A stretch of 64,000 bases of DNA from Pseudomonadota bacterium (lineage in GTDB: Bacteria > Pseudomonadota > Gammaproteobacteria > Burkholderiales > Burkholderiaceae_C), in the NCBI GenBank assembly GCA_023387335.1, contig JAEWIF010000050.1, forward strand, positions 62,001 to 126,000, read 5' to 3'. The position numbers were made by a program, and so were the translations under genes. The notes beneath the pieces were generated by a model. The model was not told the origin of the DNA. It worked only from the letters and a program-made list of their open reading frames with translations, and did no database searches. Positions 15,750-24,098 of the stretch are shown here, one piece after another. Positions within the stretch are counted from its first letter, which is position 1. Each line of letters starts with the position of its first letter.

Positions 15750-17633
15750 TCAGCAGGGAGCGAGCGCCCGCCCCAGCATGCGCGCGAGCTCGTCGGCGGG
15801 CACGGGCGGGCTGTACAGGAAGCCCTGCGCGTAGTCGCAGCGCAGCTTGCGCAGCGCGCGGGCCTGGTCCTGCGTCTCCACGCCTTCGGCCACCACGCGA
15901 AGGCTGAGGTTGCGCGCCAGGTGGACGCAGGTGGCGACGATGTCGCGGTAGGCCGGGTCGGTGCTGATCTTCTTGACGAAGGCGCGGTCGATCTTTACCT
16001 CGTCGACCGGCAGCGTGACGATGTAGGCGAGCGAGGAATAGCCGGTGCCGAAGTCGTCGATGGCGACTGGCAGCCCGAGCCTGCGCACTTCGCTGAGCAC
16101 TTCGATCGCCCGCTCCATGTTGCTGATCAGCACGCTTTCGGTGACTTCGATCGACAGCGCCGCCGGATCGCCGCCGATGGCGGACAAGGCTTCGCGCAGG
16201 TGCCGCACCAGGTCGCCGTCGCGCAGCTGCGCGGCCGCTACGTTGACCGCGATGCGGGGCGCAGGCAGGCCGGCATCGCGCCAGCGCTTCCAGTCGGCCA
16301 CCGCGCGCTCGAGGATGCGCCGGCCCACGTCCTTGATCAGTCCGGTCGCCTCCAGAGCGGGAACGAATTCCAGAGGCGGCACCAGCCCGCGCTGCGGATG
16401 CACCCAGCGGATCAGCGCCTCCACGCCGTGGATGCGGCCGGTGGCGAGATCGACCTTGGGCTGGTAGTAGTTGACGAACTCGTCGTGGACGAGCGCATTG
16501 CGCAGCTGCGGCTCCAGCCGGTAGTGCGTCGGGGTGGTGGCGCTGTCCACCGACTTGTCGAAGAAGGCCGTGGGCTCGTCGCGCTCGATCGCCAGCTGCA
16601 GCGCCGCGTCGGCCGCGTTCACCACCTCGTCGAGCGTGGCGCCGTCCCGTGGAAAGGCGGCGAAGCCCAGGTGCACCGGGCAGACCAGCGTGAGGTCGTT
16701 GACCACGTACGGCGCCTGCAGTTGCGCTGCCACCATCGGCGCCTGCAGGCGGGCGAAGGACTCGGGCTCCATCTCGGGAAAGAACAGCAGGAACAGCCCG
16801 CGCTTGATGCGGCCGATGAACGCCCCGCCCGCCGCGATGGCGCGCAGCCGGTCGGCGGTCTGCTGCACGAGCGCATCGGCCACGCGGAAACCGTGCGCGG
16901 TGCTGATCTGCGTGAGCGCCTTCAGCCGCACGAAGCAGGCGATCCCGCGCTGCGGCTTGAGCGCCTCGAACTCCGCTTCGAAATGCAGCCAGTTGGGCAG
17001 GCCGGTGAGCCGATCGGTCTGCGTCGCCAGCCGCAGTTGCCGGCGCAGCGAGAGCTGGTTGCTGATGGCGCGCGCGATGCGCTCCAGGGCCGTGCGTTGC
17101 GGATCGGTCAGGCGCCGCGGCGCCTGGTCCATCACGCACAAGGCGCCGATCGCGCTGCCTGCACGCGTGCGAAGCGGCGCGCCGGCGTAGAAGCGGACCG
17201 GCAAGCTGTCGGGGCCGTGCAGGCCGGACATGAACCACGGCACGCGCGCGGTGTCGGGAATCTCCAGCACGGGCTCGGGCGCGAGGATGGCGCGCGAGCA
17301 CAGGCCCGCGTTGCGGCTCACTTCCGCCACCGGGATGCCGACTCGCGACTTGTAGCGCTGGCGCGCGCCGTCGACGAAGCTCAGCGCCGCCATCGGCGTG
17401 CCGCAGGTCGCGGCGGCGAGCTCGACCAGGGTGTCCAGTTCCGCGTCGGCCTGGCTGTCCAGGACGGAAAGTTCGCGCAGGTCCGCGAGCCGCTCGGCTT
17501 CGTCATCCGGCAGCAGCGGCGCGGCATGCAGCATCGCGAGCTTGTCCGGCGACAGCGGACCGCGTCGCACCAGCGGTGCGGCCCAGGCGAAGCGGCGCCA
17601 GGATTGTTCGCTGCCGGTCACGAGTTCCATCAT
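15750..17633 (-). CDS. GAF-pseudoGGDEF-EAL protein, predicted c-di-GMP phosphodiesterase
   Basis: 627-residue soluble protein. The GAF domain spans about 50-195 ('MAALSFVDGARQRYKSRVGI', 'FYAGAPLRTRAGSAIGALCV'). The GGDEF-like domain (200-355) has lost its signature: the active-site loop reads 'GRIKRGLFLLFF' around residue 275, so cyclase activity is not expected. The EAL domain (375-620) is intact with 'GVEALIRW' (403-410), 'NVAAAQL', 'DDFGTGYSS' (526-534), 'KIDRAFV' and 'AEGVET', so it should hydrolyse c-di-GMP under control of the GAF sensor. Start ATG 17633 was chosen because GGGAGGGG lies about 8 bases upstream on the minus strand; a second ATG follows directly. Confidence 0.93.
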   Translation of the reverse strand: MMELVTGSEQSWRRFAWAAPLVRRGPLSPDKLAMLHAAPLLPDDEAERLADLRELSVLDSQADAELDTLVELAAATCGTPMAALSFVDGARQRYKSRVGIPVAEVSRNAGLCSRAILAPEPVLEIPDTARVPWFMSGLHGPDSLPVRFYAGAPLRTRAGSAIGALCVMDQAPRRLTDPQRTALERIARAISNQLSLRRQLRLATQTDRLTGLPNWLHFEAEFEALKPQRGIACFVRLKALTQISTAHGFRVADALVQQTADRLRAIAAGGAFIGRIKRGLFLLFFPEMEPESFARLQAPMVAAQLQAPYVVNDLTLVCPVHLGFAAFPRDGATLDEVVNAADAALQLAIERDEPTAFFDKSVDSATTPTHYRLEPQLRNALVHDEFVNYYQPKVDLATGRIHGVEALIRWVHPQRGLVPPLEFVPALEATGLIKDVGRRILERAVADWKRWRDAGLPAPRIAVNVAAAQLRDGDLVRHLREALSAIGGDPAALSIEVTESVLISNMERAIEVLSEVRRLGLPVAIDDFGTGYSSLAYIVTLPVDEVKIDRAFVKKISTDPAYRDIVATCVHLARNLSLRVVAEGVETQDQARALRKLRCDYAQGFLYSPPVPADELARMLGRALAPC

Positions 17634-17742
17634 GGTCGTCCCCCTCCCATGGCACGTCCGTCCGCTTCGCAAGCTGAGCCGGACGTAACGAATGTAAGAA
17701 GGGCCTTTTCGATGAGGTTGTCGGAATGGACGAGGTGATCTT

Positions 17743-17755
17743 GTAGGACGCCTAC
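17743..17755. promoter_or_regulatory. GTAGGACG-type inverted repeat, copy 2
   Basis: Perfect 5-bp arms GTAGG / CCTAC around ACG, in the context TTGTAGGACGCCTACTG (17741-17757). It lies in the 178-base divergent gap between the GAF-EAL gene and the SH3-domain gene. It shares GTAGGACG and CCTACTG with copy 1 at 15704-15726. A second dyad ACGTCCG / CGGACGT (17654-17660 and 17680-17686) is in the same gap. Confidence 0.4.
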
Positions 17756-17811
17756 TGCTGAGCTTCATAGAATCCGTGGCATCTGTGACCTCCGGACGAA
17801 GGGGACAAGCG

Positions 17812-18390
17812 ATGCGGATGCGATTCGGCGGGGCTTTGCTGGCCCTGGCTTGGCTGATGGCCGGAGGGGCGGTTCACGCCCAGGCCCCCGCCCAGGAAGA
17901 AACGGTCGTGGTTCGGCGAGCCACCGAAGTGCGCGAGCAGCCCGGCGAGAGCCCCAGCCTGGCCTCACTGCAGGCCGAGGCGTCGGTGACGCGGCTGGCC
18001 GATCGCCAGGGCCCATGGGTCCGCGTGCGGACCGGCGCGGGCGTGACGGGCTGGGTGCACCTCTTCGATCTGGGCACGGCGGGCAGCGCCGGAGCGTCGT
18101 CCGGCGGAGCGGCTTCCGGCCTGTTCCGCGGCGTGACCCGGCTCTTCGGCAAACCCGCGTCGACCTCCGCATCGAACAACGCCACGATCGGCATCCGCGG
18201 CCTGGGCGCCGAGGATCTTGCGCAGGCACAGCCGGACACGGCAGCGGTCGCGCGCATGGAAGCGCTGCGAATCACGGAGCCGCAGGCGCGGCAGTTCGCG
18301 CGCGAAGCGGGGCTGGCGACCCAGTCGGTCTCGCCGCTGCCCGCTCCGGCTCAGCCGGCCTCTTCCTCCAACCCGGGAGTCCTGCCGTGA
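17812..18390 (+). CDS. Secreted SH3-domain protein
   Basis: 192-residue exported protein. A signal peptide is visible (Met-Arg-rich start, hydrophobic 'GALLALAWLMAGGAVHA', cleavage after AHA/Q). Residues 30-90 form a bacterial SH3 (SH3_3-like) domain: 'VVRRATEVREQPGESPSLASL', 'VTRLADRQGPWVRVR' and 'GVTGWVHLFDL'; these often bind cell-wall peptides. The rest is low complexity. ATG 17812 is preceded by AAGGGG at a good distance. The stop overlaps the GTG of the M48 protease gene (GTGA, 18387-18390), so the two are co-expressed and likely act together in the periplasm. Confidence 0.88.
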   Translation: MRMRFGGALLALAWLMAGGAVHAQAPAQEETVVVRRATEVREQPGESPSLASLQAEASVTRLADRQGPWVRVRTGAGVTGWVHLFDLGTAGSAGASSGGAASGLFRGVTRLFGKPASTSASNNATIGIRGLGAEDLAQAQPDTAAVARMEALRITEPQARQFAREAGLATQSVSPLPAPAQPASSSNPGVLP

Positions 18391-19337
18391 AACTGCGCCG
18401 ACTTGCCCTCGCAGCCGGCCTGGCGCTGGCCCTGACACCCGCCTTCGCCCAGAACAACCCGCTGGGGGCGCTGAACTCGATCCTGAACGCGGTGCAGCAG
18501 CAGCCGGGGAAGGCGGCGCCGGCCAATGCGCTCGGCGCCCTCCTCGCACCGGCGCAGCAGCCCGCGGCCGCGGCCCAGCCCGCGGGCATCGACTTCATGG
18601 CGCTGCTGTCGCAGGACGCGCCGATCGACGAGGCGAAGGAGATCGAGATCGGCCGCCAGCTCGCCGCCGTTCTGCTGGGGAGCAAGCCCATGCATGGCGA
18701 CGCGGCGCTGCAGCGCTACGTCAACCAGCTCGGCCGCTGGATCGCGCTGCAGACGAGCCGTCCGCAGCTGCCCTGGACCTTCACCGTGCTGGACGACCCC
18801 GGCTTCAACGCCTTCGCCGCGCCGGGCGGCTATGTGTTCATCACGAGCGGCCTGGTGGACCGCGTGGACGAGGCGGAACTCGCCGGCATCCTGGCCCACG
18901 AGATCACCCACGTCACCGAGCGGCACCACCTGCAGGCGCTGCGGCAGAAGGCGCGCGCGGGGGCGTTCACGCAGTTGATCGGTTCGCAGATCCGCACGGG
19001 CAGCGCGGTCGGTTCGCTGGTGTCGCAGCAGGTGCTGGCCATGGCTCGAAACCTGTATTCGAGCGGCCTGGACCAGCAGGACGAGTTCGATGCGGACCGC
19101 CAGGGCGTCGTCTTCGCCGCGCGGGCCGGCTTCGACCCCTACGGCCTGCCCGGCGTGCTGCAGCAGCTGCGTGGGCAGGCACCGGACGATCCGCTGTTCG
19201 CGCTTTCGCTCTCGACCCATCCACCGGCGCAACAGCGGCTGGACGCGCTGGCCACGGCCATGGGGAACCGCCTGGACGCCTTCACGGCGCGGCCGGTGGT
19301 GCGGATCGACCAGCGGGTGGCGCGGGTCAGGCGCTGA
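18387..19337 (+). CDS. Periplasmic M48-family zinc metalloprotease
   Basis: 316-residue exported peptidase with signal peptide 'LALAAGLALALTPAFA'. The zinc site is HEITH (171-175), with Glu232 in 'DEFDADRQGV' as likely third ligand, as in the Ste24/HtpX/BepA group. 'AFAAPGGYVFITSGLVD' before the HExxH is typical of periplasmic M48 enzymes such as BepA and LoiP; no TPR domain follows, so it is the short form. It probably acts in outer-membrane or envelope protein quality control (family knowledge). It starts at GTG 18387 overlapping the upstream stop. A rho-independent terminator follows. Confidence 0.93.
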   Translation: MKLRRLALAAGLALALTPAFAQNNPLGALNSILNAVQQQPGKAAPANALGALLAPAQQPAAAAQPAGIDFMALLSQDAPIDEAKEIEIGRQLAAVLLGSKPMHGDAALQRYVNQLGRWIALQTSRPQLPWTFTVLDDPGFNAFAAPGGYVFITSGLVDRVDEAELAGILAHEITHVTERHHLQALRQKARAGAFTQLIGSQIRTGSAVGSLVSQQVLAMARNLYSSGLDQQDEFDADRQGVVFAARAGFDPYGLPGVLQQLRGQAPDDPLFALSLSTHPPAQQRLDALATAMGNRLDAFTARPVVRIDQRVARVRR

Positions 19338-19356
19338 AACGGCCCAGCCAAAAGAC

Positions 19357-19394
19357 AAGGGTCTGGCCTCTTGCGAGACCAGACCCTTCGTTTT
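19357..19394 (+). terminator. Rho-independent terminator after the M48 protease gene
   Basis: 10-bp stem AAGGGTCTGG / CCAGACCCTT (19357-19366 and 19379-19388), then CG and TTTTT. It begins 19 bases after the protease stop and ends at the 3' end of the minus-strand tRNA-Arg gene. Confidence 0.85.
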
Positions 19395-19471
19395 TGGCGC
19401 GGCTGGCAGGATTCGAACCCACGACCCCTTGGTTCGTAGCCAAGTACTCTATCCAACTGAGCTACAGCCGC
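19395..19471 (-). tRNA. tRNA-Arg (anticodon ACG)
   Basis: 77-nt tRNA with encoded CCA (plus 19395-19397 TGG). The acceptor GCGGCTG pairs with CAGCCGC, the D arm contains 'AGCTCAGTTGGATAGAG', the anticodon stem CTTGG/CCAAG encloses ACG, and the T loop is TTCGAAT. ACG is expected to be edited to ICG by TadA. Confidence 0.98.
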
Positions 19472-19515
19472 GAAGCCAGCGAGTATAGCAGGAGTTTGGG
19501 CCTGCCCTCGGCGGT

Positions 19516-19592
<77 letters not shown>

Positions 19593-19632
19593 GACCCCGG
19601 GGATTGTAGGGAGCCGAGCCGCCCCGACCCGG

Positions 19633-20637
19633 TCACTTGTGGTGGCTGAGGGCGTTGCTCACCAGCTTGGCCGTGATGTCCACGATCTGGATCATCCGGT
19701 CGTAAGGCATGCGGGTGGGCCCGATCACGCCCAGGGTGCCGACCACCTGGCCGTCCACCTCGTAGGGCGAGCTCACGACCGACAGCTCCTCGAACGGCAC
19801 GACCTGGCTCTCGCCGCCGATGAAGATGCGCACGCCCTCGGCCTGGCTGGAGATGTCCAGCAGGCGCATCAGCTGGGTCTTCTGCTCGAACAGCTCGAAC
19901 GCCTTGCGCAGGTGCGTCATGTCGCTGGAGAAGTCCGACACCTCCAGCAGGTTGCGCTCGCCGGAGATCACCACCTCGCCCTGCGCCTGGGCCAACGCCT
20001 CGGAGCTGGCGTCCACGGCCGTGTGCATGAGCTGCACGATCTCGCCGCGCAACTGCTCGACCTCGGTCTTGAGCCGCTCGCGCACCTGCTCGATGGCCAG
20101 GCCCGCATAGTGGGTGTTCAGGAAATTGGACGCCTCCACCAGTTGCTGCTGGGTGTAGTCGGTGTCGGTGAACACCACCCGGTTCTGCACGTCGCCGTCG
20201 GGCGAGACGATGATGACCAGGTAGCGCCGCTCCGACAGCCGCAGGAACTCGATGTGGCGGAACACCGACGTTCGCCGCGGCGACATCACCACGCCGACGA
20301 AATGCGACAGGTTGGACAGCAGCTGGGCCGCGTTGGCGATCACCCGCTGCGGCTGGTCGGGCGGCAGGCTGGGTGCGTGGAACTGCTCGCGCTGCGCGGT
20401 CAGCATGGTGTCCACGAACAAGCGGTAGCCGCGGGCGGTGGGAATGCGGCCGGCCGAGGTGTGGGGACTGGCGATGAGGCCCAGGTCCTCCAGGTCCGAC
20501 ATCACGTTGCGGATGGTGGCGGGCGAAAGCTCCAGCCCCGAGGCCCGCGACAGCGTGCGCGAACCCACCGGCTGGCCGTCGGCGATGTACCGCTCGACCA
20601 GCGACTTCAACAACAACTTGGCACGGTCATCGAGCAT
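19633..20637 (-). CDS. hrcA: Heat-inducible transcription repressor HrcA
   Basis: 334-residue repressor that binds the CIRCE operator and whose folding depends on GroEL. The N-terminal winged helix has 'LLLKSLVERYIADGQPVGSR', 'LELSPATIRNVMSDLEDLGL' and 'PHTSAGRIPTARGYRLFVD', all diagnostic; the GAF-like middle and the C-terminal 'GVIGPTRMPYDRMI' region complete the family pattern. Start ATG 20637 ('MLDDRAKLLL') matches the family; in-frame codons further upstream belong to nadK antisense. It is divergent from nadK, with 43 bases between that contain a GGAATT/AATTCC dyad (20655-20676). The matching operator in this window is at 50621-50647 before rpoH. dnaK, dnaJ, grpE and groE are not in the window. 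Confidence 0.97.
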   Translation of the reverse strand: MLDDRAKLLLKSLVERYIADGQPVGSRTLSRASGLELSPATIRNVMSDLEDLGLIASPHTSAGRIPTARGYRLFVDTMLTAQREQFHAPSLPPDQPQRVIANAAQLLSNLSHFVGVVMSPRRTSVFRHIEFLRLSERRYLVIIVSPDGDVQNRVVFTDTDYTQQQLVEASNFLNTHYAGLAIEQVRERLKTEVEQLRGEIVQLMHTAVDASSEALAQAQGEVVISGERNLLEVSDFSSDMTHLRKAFELFEQKTQLMRLLDISSQAEGVRIFIGGESQVVPFEELSVVSSPYEVDGQVVGTLGVIGPTRMPYDRMIQIVDITAKLVSNALSHHK

Positions 20638-20680
20638 GGTGCGGAGGCCTCTCAGGAATTTTAATGATGTAATTCCTTCG

Positions 20681-21571
20681 ATGAGCACTCGGTTCCGCCA
20701 GGTTGCGCTGATTGGCAAGTACCACGCCGGCGGAGCGGCCGCCGCGAGCAGCCGCGCGGCCCTGGAGGACATCGCCCAGTACCTGGTGTCCGAAGGCTGC
20801 GACGTCGTGATCGAGCATGACACCGCCAGCACCTGCGGCATCGTCGGCTACAACGTCCTGGACGTGCCGGCCATAGGCGCCCAATGCGACCTGGGCCTGG
20901 TGGTTGGCGGCGACGGCACCATGCTGGGCATCGGCCGCCAGCTGGCACGGTTCGGCGTGCCGCTGGTGGGCATCAACCAGGGGCGCCTGGGCTTCGTCAC
21001 CGACATCCGCCTGGACGGCTACCGCGAGGTGCTCGGTCCCATGTTGCGCGGTGAATACGAGGAAGACCGCCGGAGCCTGATCCTGGCGCAGGTGATGCGC
21101 GACGGCGACTGCGTGTTCAAGGCCCAGGCCATGAACGACGTGGTGGTCAACCGCGGCGCCACCTCCGGCATGGTGGAACTTCGGGTCGAGGTGGACGGCC
21201 ACTTCGTCGCCAACCAGCGCGCCGACGGCCTGATCGTGGCCACGCCCACGGGCTCCACCGCCTACGCGCTGTCGGCCGGCGGGCCGCTGCTGCACCCCGG
21301 CAACCCGGCCTGGGCGCTGGTGCCGATCGCGCCGCACACGCTGTCCAACCGGCCGATCGTGATCCCGGACTCGGTGGAGATCGCCATCGAGCTGGTCGCG
21401 GGCCGCGACGCCAGCGCCAATTTCGACATGCAGTCGCTCGCGTCGCTGCTGCACGGCGACCGCATCCTGGTCAAGCGCTCGCAGCACCAGGTGCGGTTCC
21501 TGCACCCGCGCGGCTGGAGCTACTACGACACCTTGCGCAGGAAGCTGCACTGGAACGAGGGGGGCTCGTGA
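20681..21571 (+). CDS. nadK: NAD kinase
   Basis: 296-residue NAD kinase that makes NADP from NAD and ATP. It has 'GGDGTMLGIGR' (the family GGDGT motif), 'GINQGRLGFVTD', 'AMNDVVVNRG', 'DGLIVATPTGSTAYALSAGGP' and 'LSNRPIVIPD', all canonical. ATG 20681 is chosen from the family N-terminus. It is the first gene of the tightly packed unit nadK-recN-rapZ; its stop overlaps the recN start (GTGA). This adjacency of nadK and recN is common in proteobacteria and was usually placed next to hrcA. Confidence 0.97.
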   Translation: MSTRFRQVALIGKYHAGGAAAASSRAALEDIAQYLVSEGCDVVIEHDTASTCGIVGYNVLDVPAIGAQCDLGLVVGGDGTMLGIGRQLARFGVPLVGINQGRLGFVTDIRLDGYREVLGPMLRGEYEEDRRSLILAQVMRDGDCVFKAQAMNDVVVNRGATSGMVELRVEVDGHFVANQRADGLIVATPTGSTAYALSAGGPLLHPGNPAWALVPIAPHTLSNRPIVIPDSVEIAIELVAGRDASANFDMQSLASLLHGDRILVKRSQHQVRFLHPRGWSYYDTLRRKLHWNEGGS

Positions 21572-23220
21572 GCTTGAAGCGCATCGCCTTGCGCGATTTC
21601 GTCATCGTGCGCGAGCTCGAACTGGAGCTCGGCGACGGTTTCTCCGTCCTCACCGGCGAGACCGGCGCGGGCAAGTCCATCCTGGTCGACGCGCTGCAGC
21701 TGGCGCTGGGCGCCCGTTCCGATGCCGGTGTGGTGCGTGAGGGCGCGGCCCGCGCCGACATCAGCGCCGAGTTCGACCTGCCCGCGGTGCTGCTGCCCTG
21801 GCTGGAGCAGGCCGGCTTCGAGGCCGGCGACAGCCTGCTGCTGCGCCGCAGCATCGACAGCCAGGGCAAGAGCCGTGCGTGGATCAACGGCAGCCCCGCC
21901 ACCGCCGCGCAGCTGCGCGAGGCCGGCGAGCAGCTGGTGGACATCCACGGCCAGCACGCCTGGCAGAGCCTCACCCGGCCCGACGCCGTGCGCGCCCTGC
22001 TGGACGCCTACGCCGGCGTGTCGGGCGACTCGCTGCAGCAGCCCTGGGACGCGTGGCGCGCCGCGCAGAAGACGCTGGCCCAGGCGCGCGAGGCGCAGGA
22101 CACGCTGCAGCGGGAGCGCGAGCGCCTGGCCTGGCAGATCGGCGAGCTCGACAAGCTCGCCCCCGGTGCCGACGAGTGGGACGAGCTCAACACCAGCCAC
22201 ACGCGCCTGTCGCACGCCCAGGCCCTGCTGGACGCCGCGCGCAACGCGCTGCAGGCGCTGGAAGGCGACGACGCGGGCGCCACGTCCAGCTTGTCGCAGG
22301 CGCAGTCGCTGCTGCAGGACCAGGAACAGCTCGAGCCCGAGTTCCGCGCGCTGGCCGAGGTGCTGTCCTCCGCCCTGGCGCAGACGGAAGACGCAGCCCA
22401 TTCGCTGCACGCCTACCTGCGCAAGACCGACCTCGATCCGGACCGTCTGTCTGAGCTCGACGAGCGCATGAGCCTGTGGCTCTCGCTCTCCCGCCGCTAC
22501 AAGCGCACGCCGGCCGAACTGCCGGCGCTTCTGGCCGGCTGGAAGGAAGAAATGGCACGCCTGGACGCGGCGGCCGATCTCGCGGCGCTCGAAGCCGCCG
22601 AGAAGGAATGCGGCCGCGTCTACCTGGCCAAGGCCACTGCGTTGTCGAAGGCCCGCGCCAAGGCGGCGCCGCAACTGGCCAAGGCGATCACCCAGGCGAT
22701 GCAGGGCCTGGGCATGCAGGGCGGCAAGTTCGAAGTGGCGCTGCAGCCCCTGGCGCAGCCGTCCGCCTCCGGCCTGGACGAAGTCAATTTCCTGGTCGCC
22801 GGCCATCCCGGCGCCACGCCGCGGCCGGTGGGCAAGGTCGCTTCCGGCGGCGAGCTCTCGCGCATCGCGCTGGCCATCGCGGTCACCACCAGCCGGCTGG
22901 GCAGCGCCCAGACACTGATCTTCGACGAGGTGGATTCCGGCGTCGGCGGCGCCGTCGCCGAGACGGTGGGCCGCCTGATGAAGCAGCTGGGCCGCGACCG
23001 CCAGGTGCTGGCCGTCACCCACCTGCCCCAGGTGGCCGCCTGCGCCGACCACCACCTGGTCGTGTCCAAGCGCGCCGACAAGGCGGGCACCACCAGCAAC
23101 GTGGAACAGGTGCACGGCGAGCAGCGCGTGGCCGAGGTCGCGCGCATGCTGGGCGGCGAGCGCCTGTCGGGCACGACGCTGGCGCACGCCAAGGAAATGC
23201 TGGGCAGCGCGGCGGCATGA
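21568..23220 (+). CDS. recN: DNA repair protein RecN
   Basis: 550-residue SMC-like ATPase acting in double-strand break repair. Walker A 'GETGAGKSILVDAL' near residue 32, a central coiled coil rich in Gln, Glu and Arg, then the C-terminal signature 'VASGGELSRIALAI', Walker B 'LIFDEVDSGVGG' and 'VLAVTHLPQVAACADHHLVV'. It starts at GTG 21568 inside the nadK stop; its TGA overlaps the rapZ ATG. No LexA-type box was seen in the short region upstream of nadK, so SOS control is not evident here. Confidence 0.97.
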   Translation: MSLKRIALRDFVIVRELELELGDGFSVLTGETGAGKSILVDALQLALGARSDAGVVREGAARADISAEFDLPAVLLPWLEQAGFEAGDSLLLRRSIDSQGKSRAWINGSPATAAQLREAGEQLVDIHGQHAWQSLTRPDAVRALLDAYAGVSGDSLQQPWDAWRAAQKTLAQAREAQDTLQRERERLAWQIGELDKLAPGADEWDELNTSHTRLSHAQALLDAARNALQALEGDDAGATSSLSQAQSLLQDQEQLEPEFRALAEVLSSALAQTEDAAHSLHAYLRKTDLDPDRLSELDERMSLWLSLSRRYKRTPAELPALLAGWKEEMARLDAAADLAALEAAEKECGRVYLAKATALSKARAKAAPQLAKAITQAMQGLGMQGGKFEVALQPLAQPSASGLDEVNFLVAGHPGATPRPVGKVASGGELSRIALAIAVTTSRLGSAQTLIFDEVDSGVGGAVAETVGRLMKQLGRDRQVLAVTHLPQVAACADHHLVVSKRADKAGTTSNVEQVHGEQRVAEVARMLGGERLSGTTLAHAKEMLGSAAA

Positions 23221-24098
23221 ACCTGGAACTGGTCCTCATCACCGGCATGTCCGGTTCGGGCAAGTCCGTGGCGCTGCGCGCCCTGGAGGACGCCGGCTAC
23301 TACTGCGTGGACAACCTGCCGCCCGAGCTGCTGCTGTCGTTCGTCGCGCTGGAGCAGGCCAGCAAGGGCAAGCACGTGGCCATCGCGATGGACGTTCGCA
23401 GCGCCACCTCGCTGCCGCAGGTGCCGGCGCAACTGAAGGAACTCGCCGCCCAGGGCGTGCAGATCCGCTCGCTGTTCCTGGACTCCACCACCGACACGCT
23501 GGTGCGCCGCTTCTCCGAAACGCGGCGGCGCCATCCGCTGTCGCAGCAGCCGGGTCCTGAACAAGAGGCCGATCCGCTGATGCGCCAGCGCGCGCTGGTC
23601 GATGCCATCGAGCTCGAGCGCGAGCTGCTCGCCGACCTGCGCGAGCGCGCCCACGTCATCGACAGCAGCACCATCCGGCCGGCGCAGCTGCAGGCCCAGG
23701 TGAAATCGCTGCTGTCGGCGCCGGCCAGCCAACTCACGCTGGTGTTCGAGTCGTTCGCCTTCAAGCGCGGCATCCCTGTCGACGCCGACTACGTGTTCGA
23801 CGTGCGCATGCTGCCCAACCCGCACTACGAGCCGGCCCTGCGCGACCTCACGGGGCTGGACCAACCGGTGATCGACTTCCTGCGCGAGCAGGCGGGCGTG
23901 GACGCGATGTTCGGGTCGATCGAAGGCTTCCTGCAGCAGTGGCTGGAGCCGCTGGCGCGCGACCACCGCAGCTACGTCACGGTGGCGATCGGCTGCACCG
24001 GCGGGCAGCACCGCTCGGTGTACCTGGTGGAGCGTCTGGCGAAGGCGTTCGGCGGCCGCTGGACGACGCTCAAGCGCCATCGCGAACTGGCGCGGTAG
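23217..24098 (+). CDS. rapZ: RNase adapter protein RapZ (P-loop)
   Basis: 293-residue RapZ/YvcJ-family protein. In enterobacteria RapZ guides RNase E to the small RNA GlmZ and tunes amino-sugar synthesis; its role in betaproteobacteria is less defined. Walker A 'GMSGSGKS' (10-17), 'DAGYYCVDNLPPELL', 'DVRSATSLPQV', 'SFAFKRGIPVDADYVFDVR', 'LPNPHYEPALRDLTG' and the C-terminal RNA-binding 'VAIGCTGGQHRSVYLVERLA' are present. ATG 23217 overlaps the recN stop (ATGA). It ends base-to-base against convergent mutY (24098/24099). Confidence 0.95.
   Translation: MNLELVLITGMSGSGKSVALRALEDAGYYCVDNLPPELLLSFVALEQASKGKHVAIAMDVRSATSLPQVPAQLKELAAQGVQIRSLFLDSTTDTLVRRFSETRRRHPLSQQPGPEQEADPLMRQRALVDAIELERELLADLRERAHVIDSSTIRPAQLQAQVKSLLSAPASQLTLVFESFAFKRGIPVDADYVFDVRMLPNPHYEPALRDLTGLDQPVIDFLREQAGVDAMFGSIEGFLQQWLEPLARDHRSYVTVAIGCTGGQHRSVYLVERLAKAFGGRWTTLKRHRELAR

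Noticed and set aside
17776..17811. Earlier in-frame start for the SH3-domain gene
   Set aside because: It would place 12 non-hydrophobic residues before the signal peptide and lacks the AAGGGG ribosome site found before 17812.
20682..20708. Possible CIRCE element at the nadK start near hrcA
   Set aside because: The left arm TGAGCACTC matches 8 of 9 positions, but the sequence 9 bases on (AGGTTGCGC) does not match the right arm.
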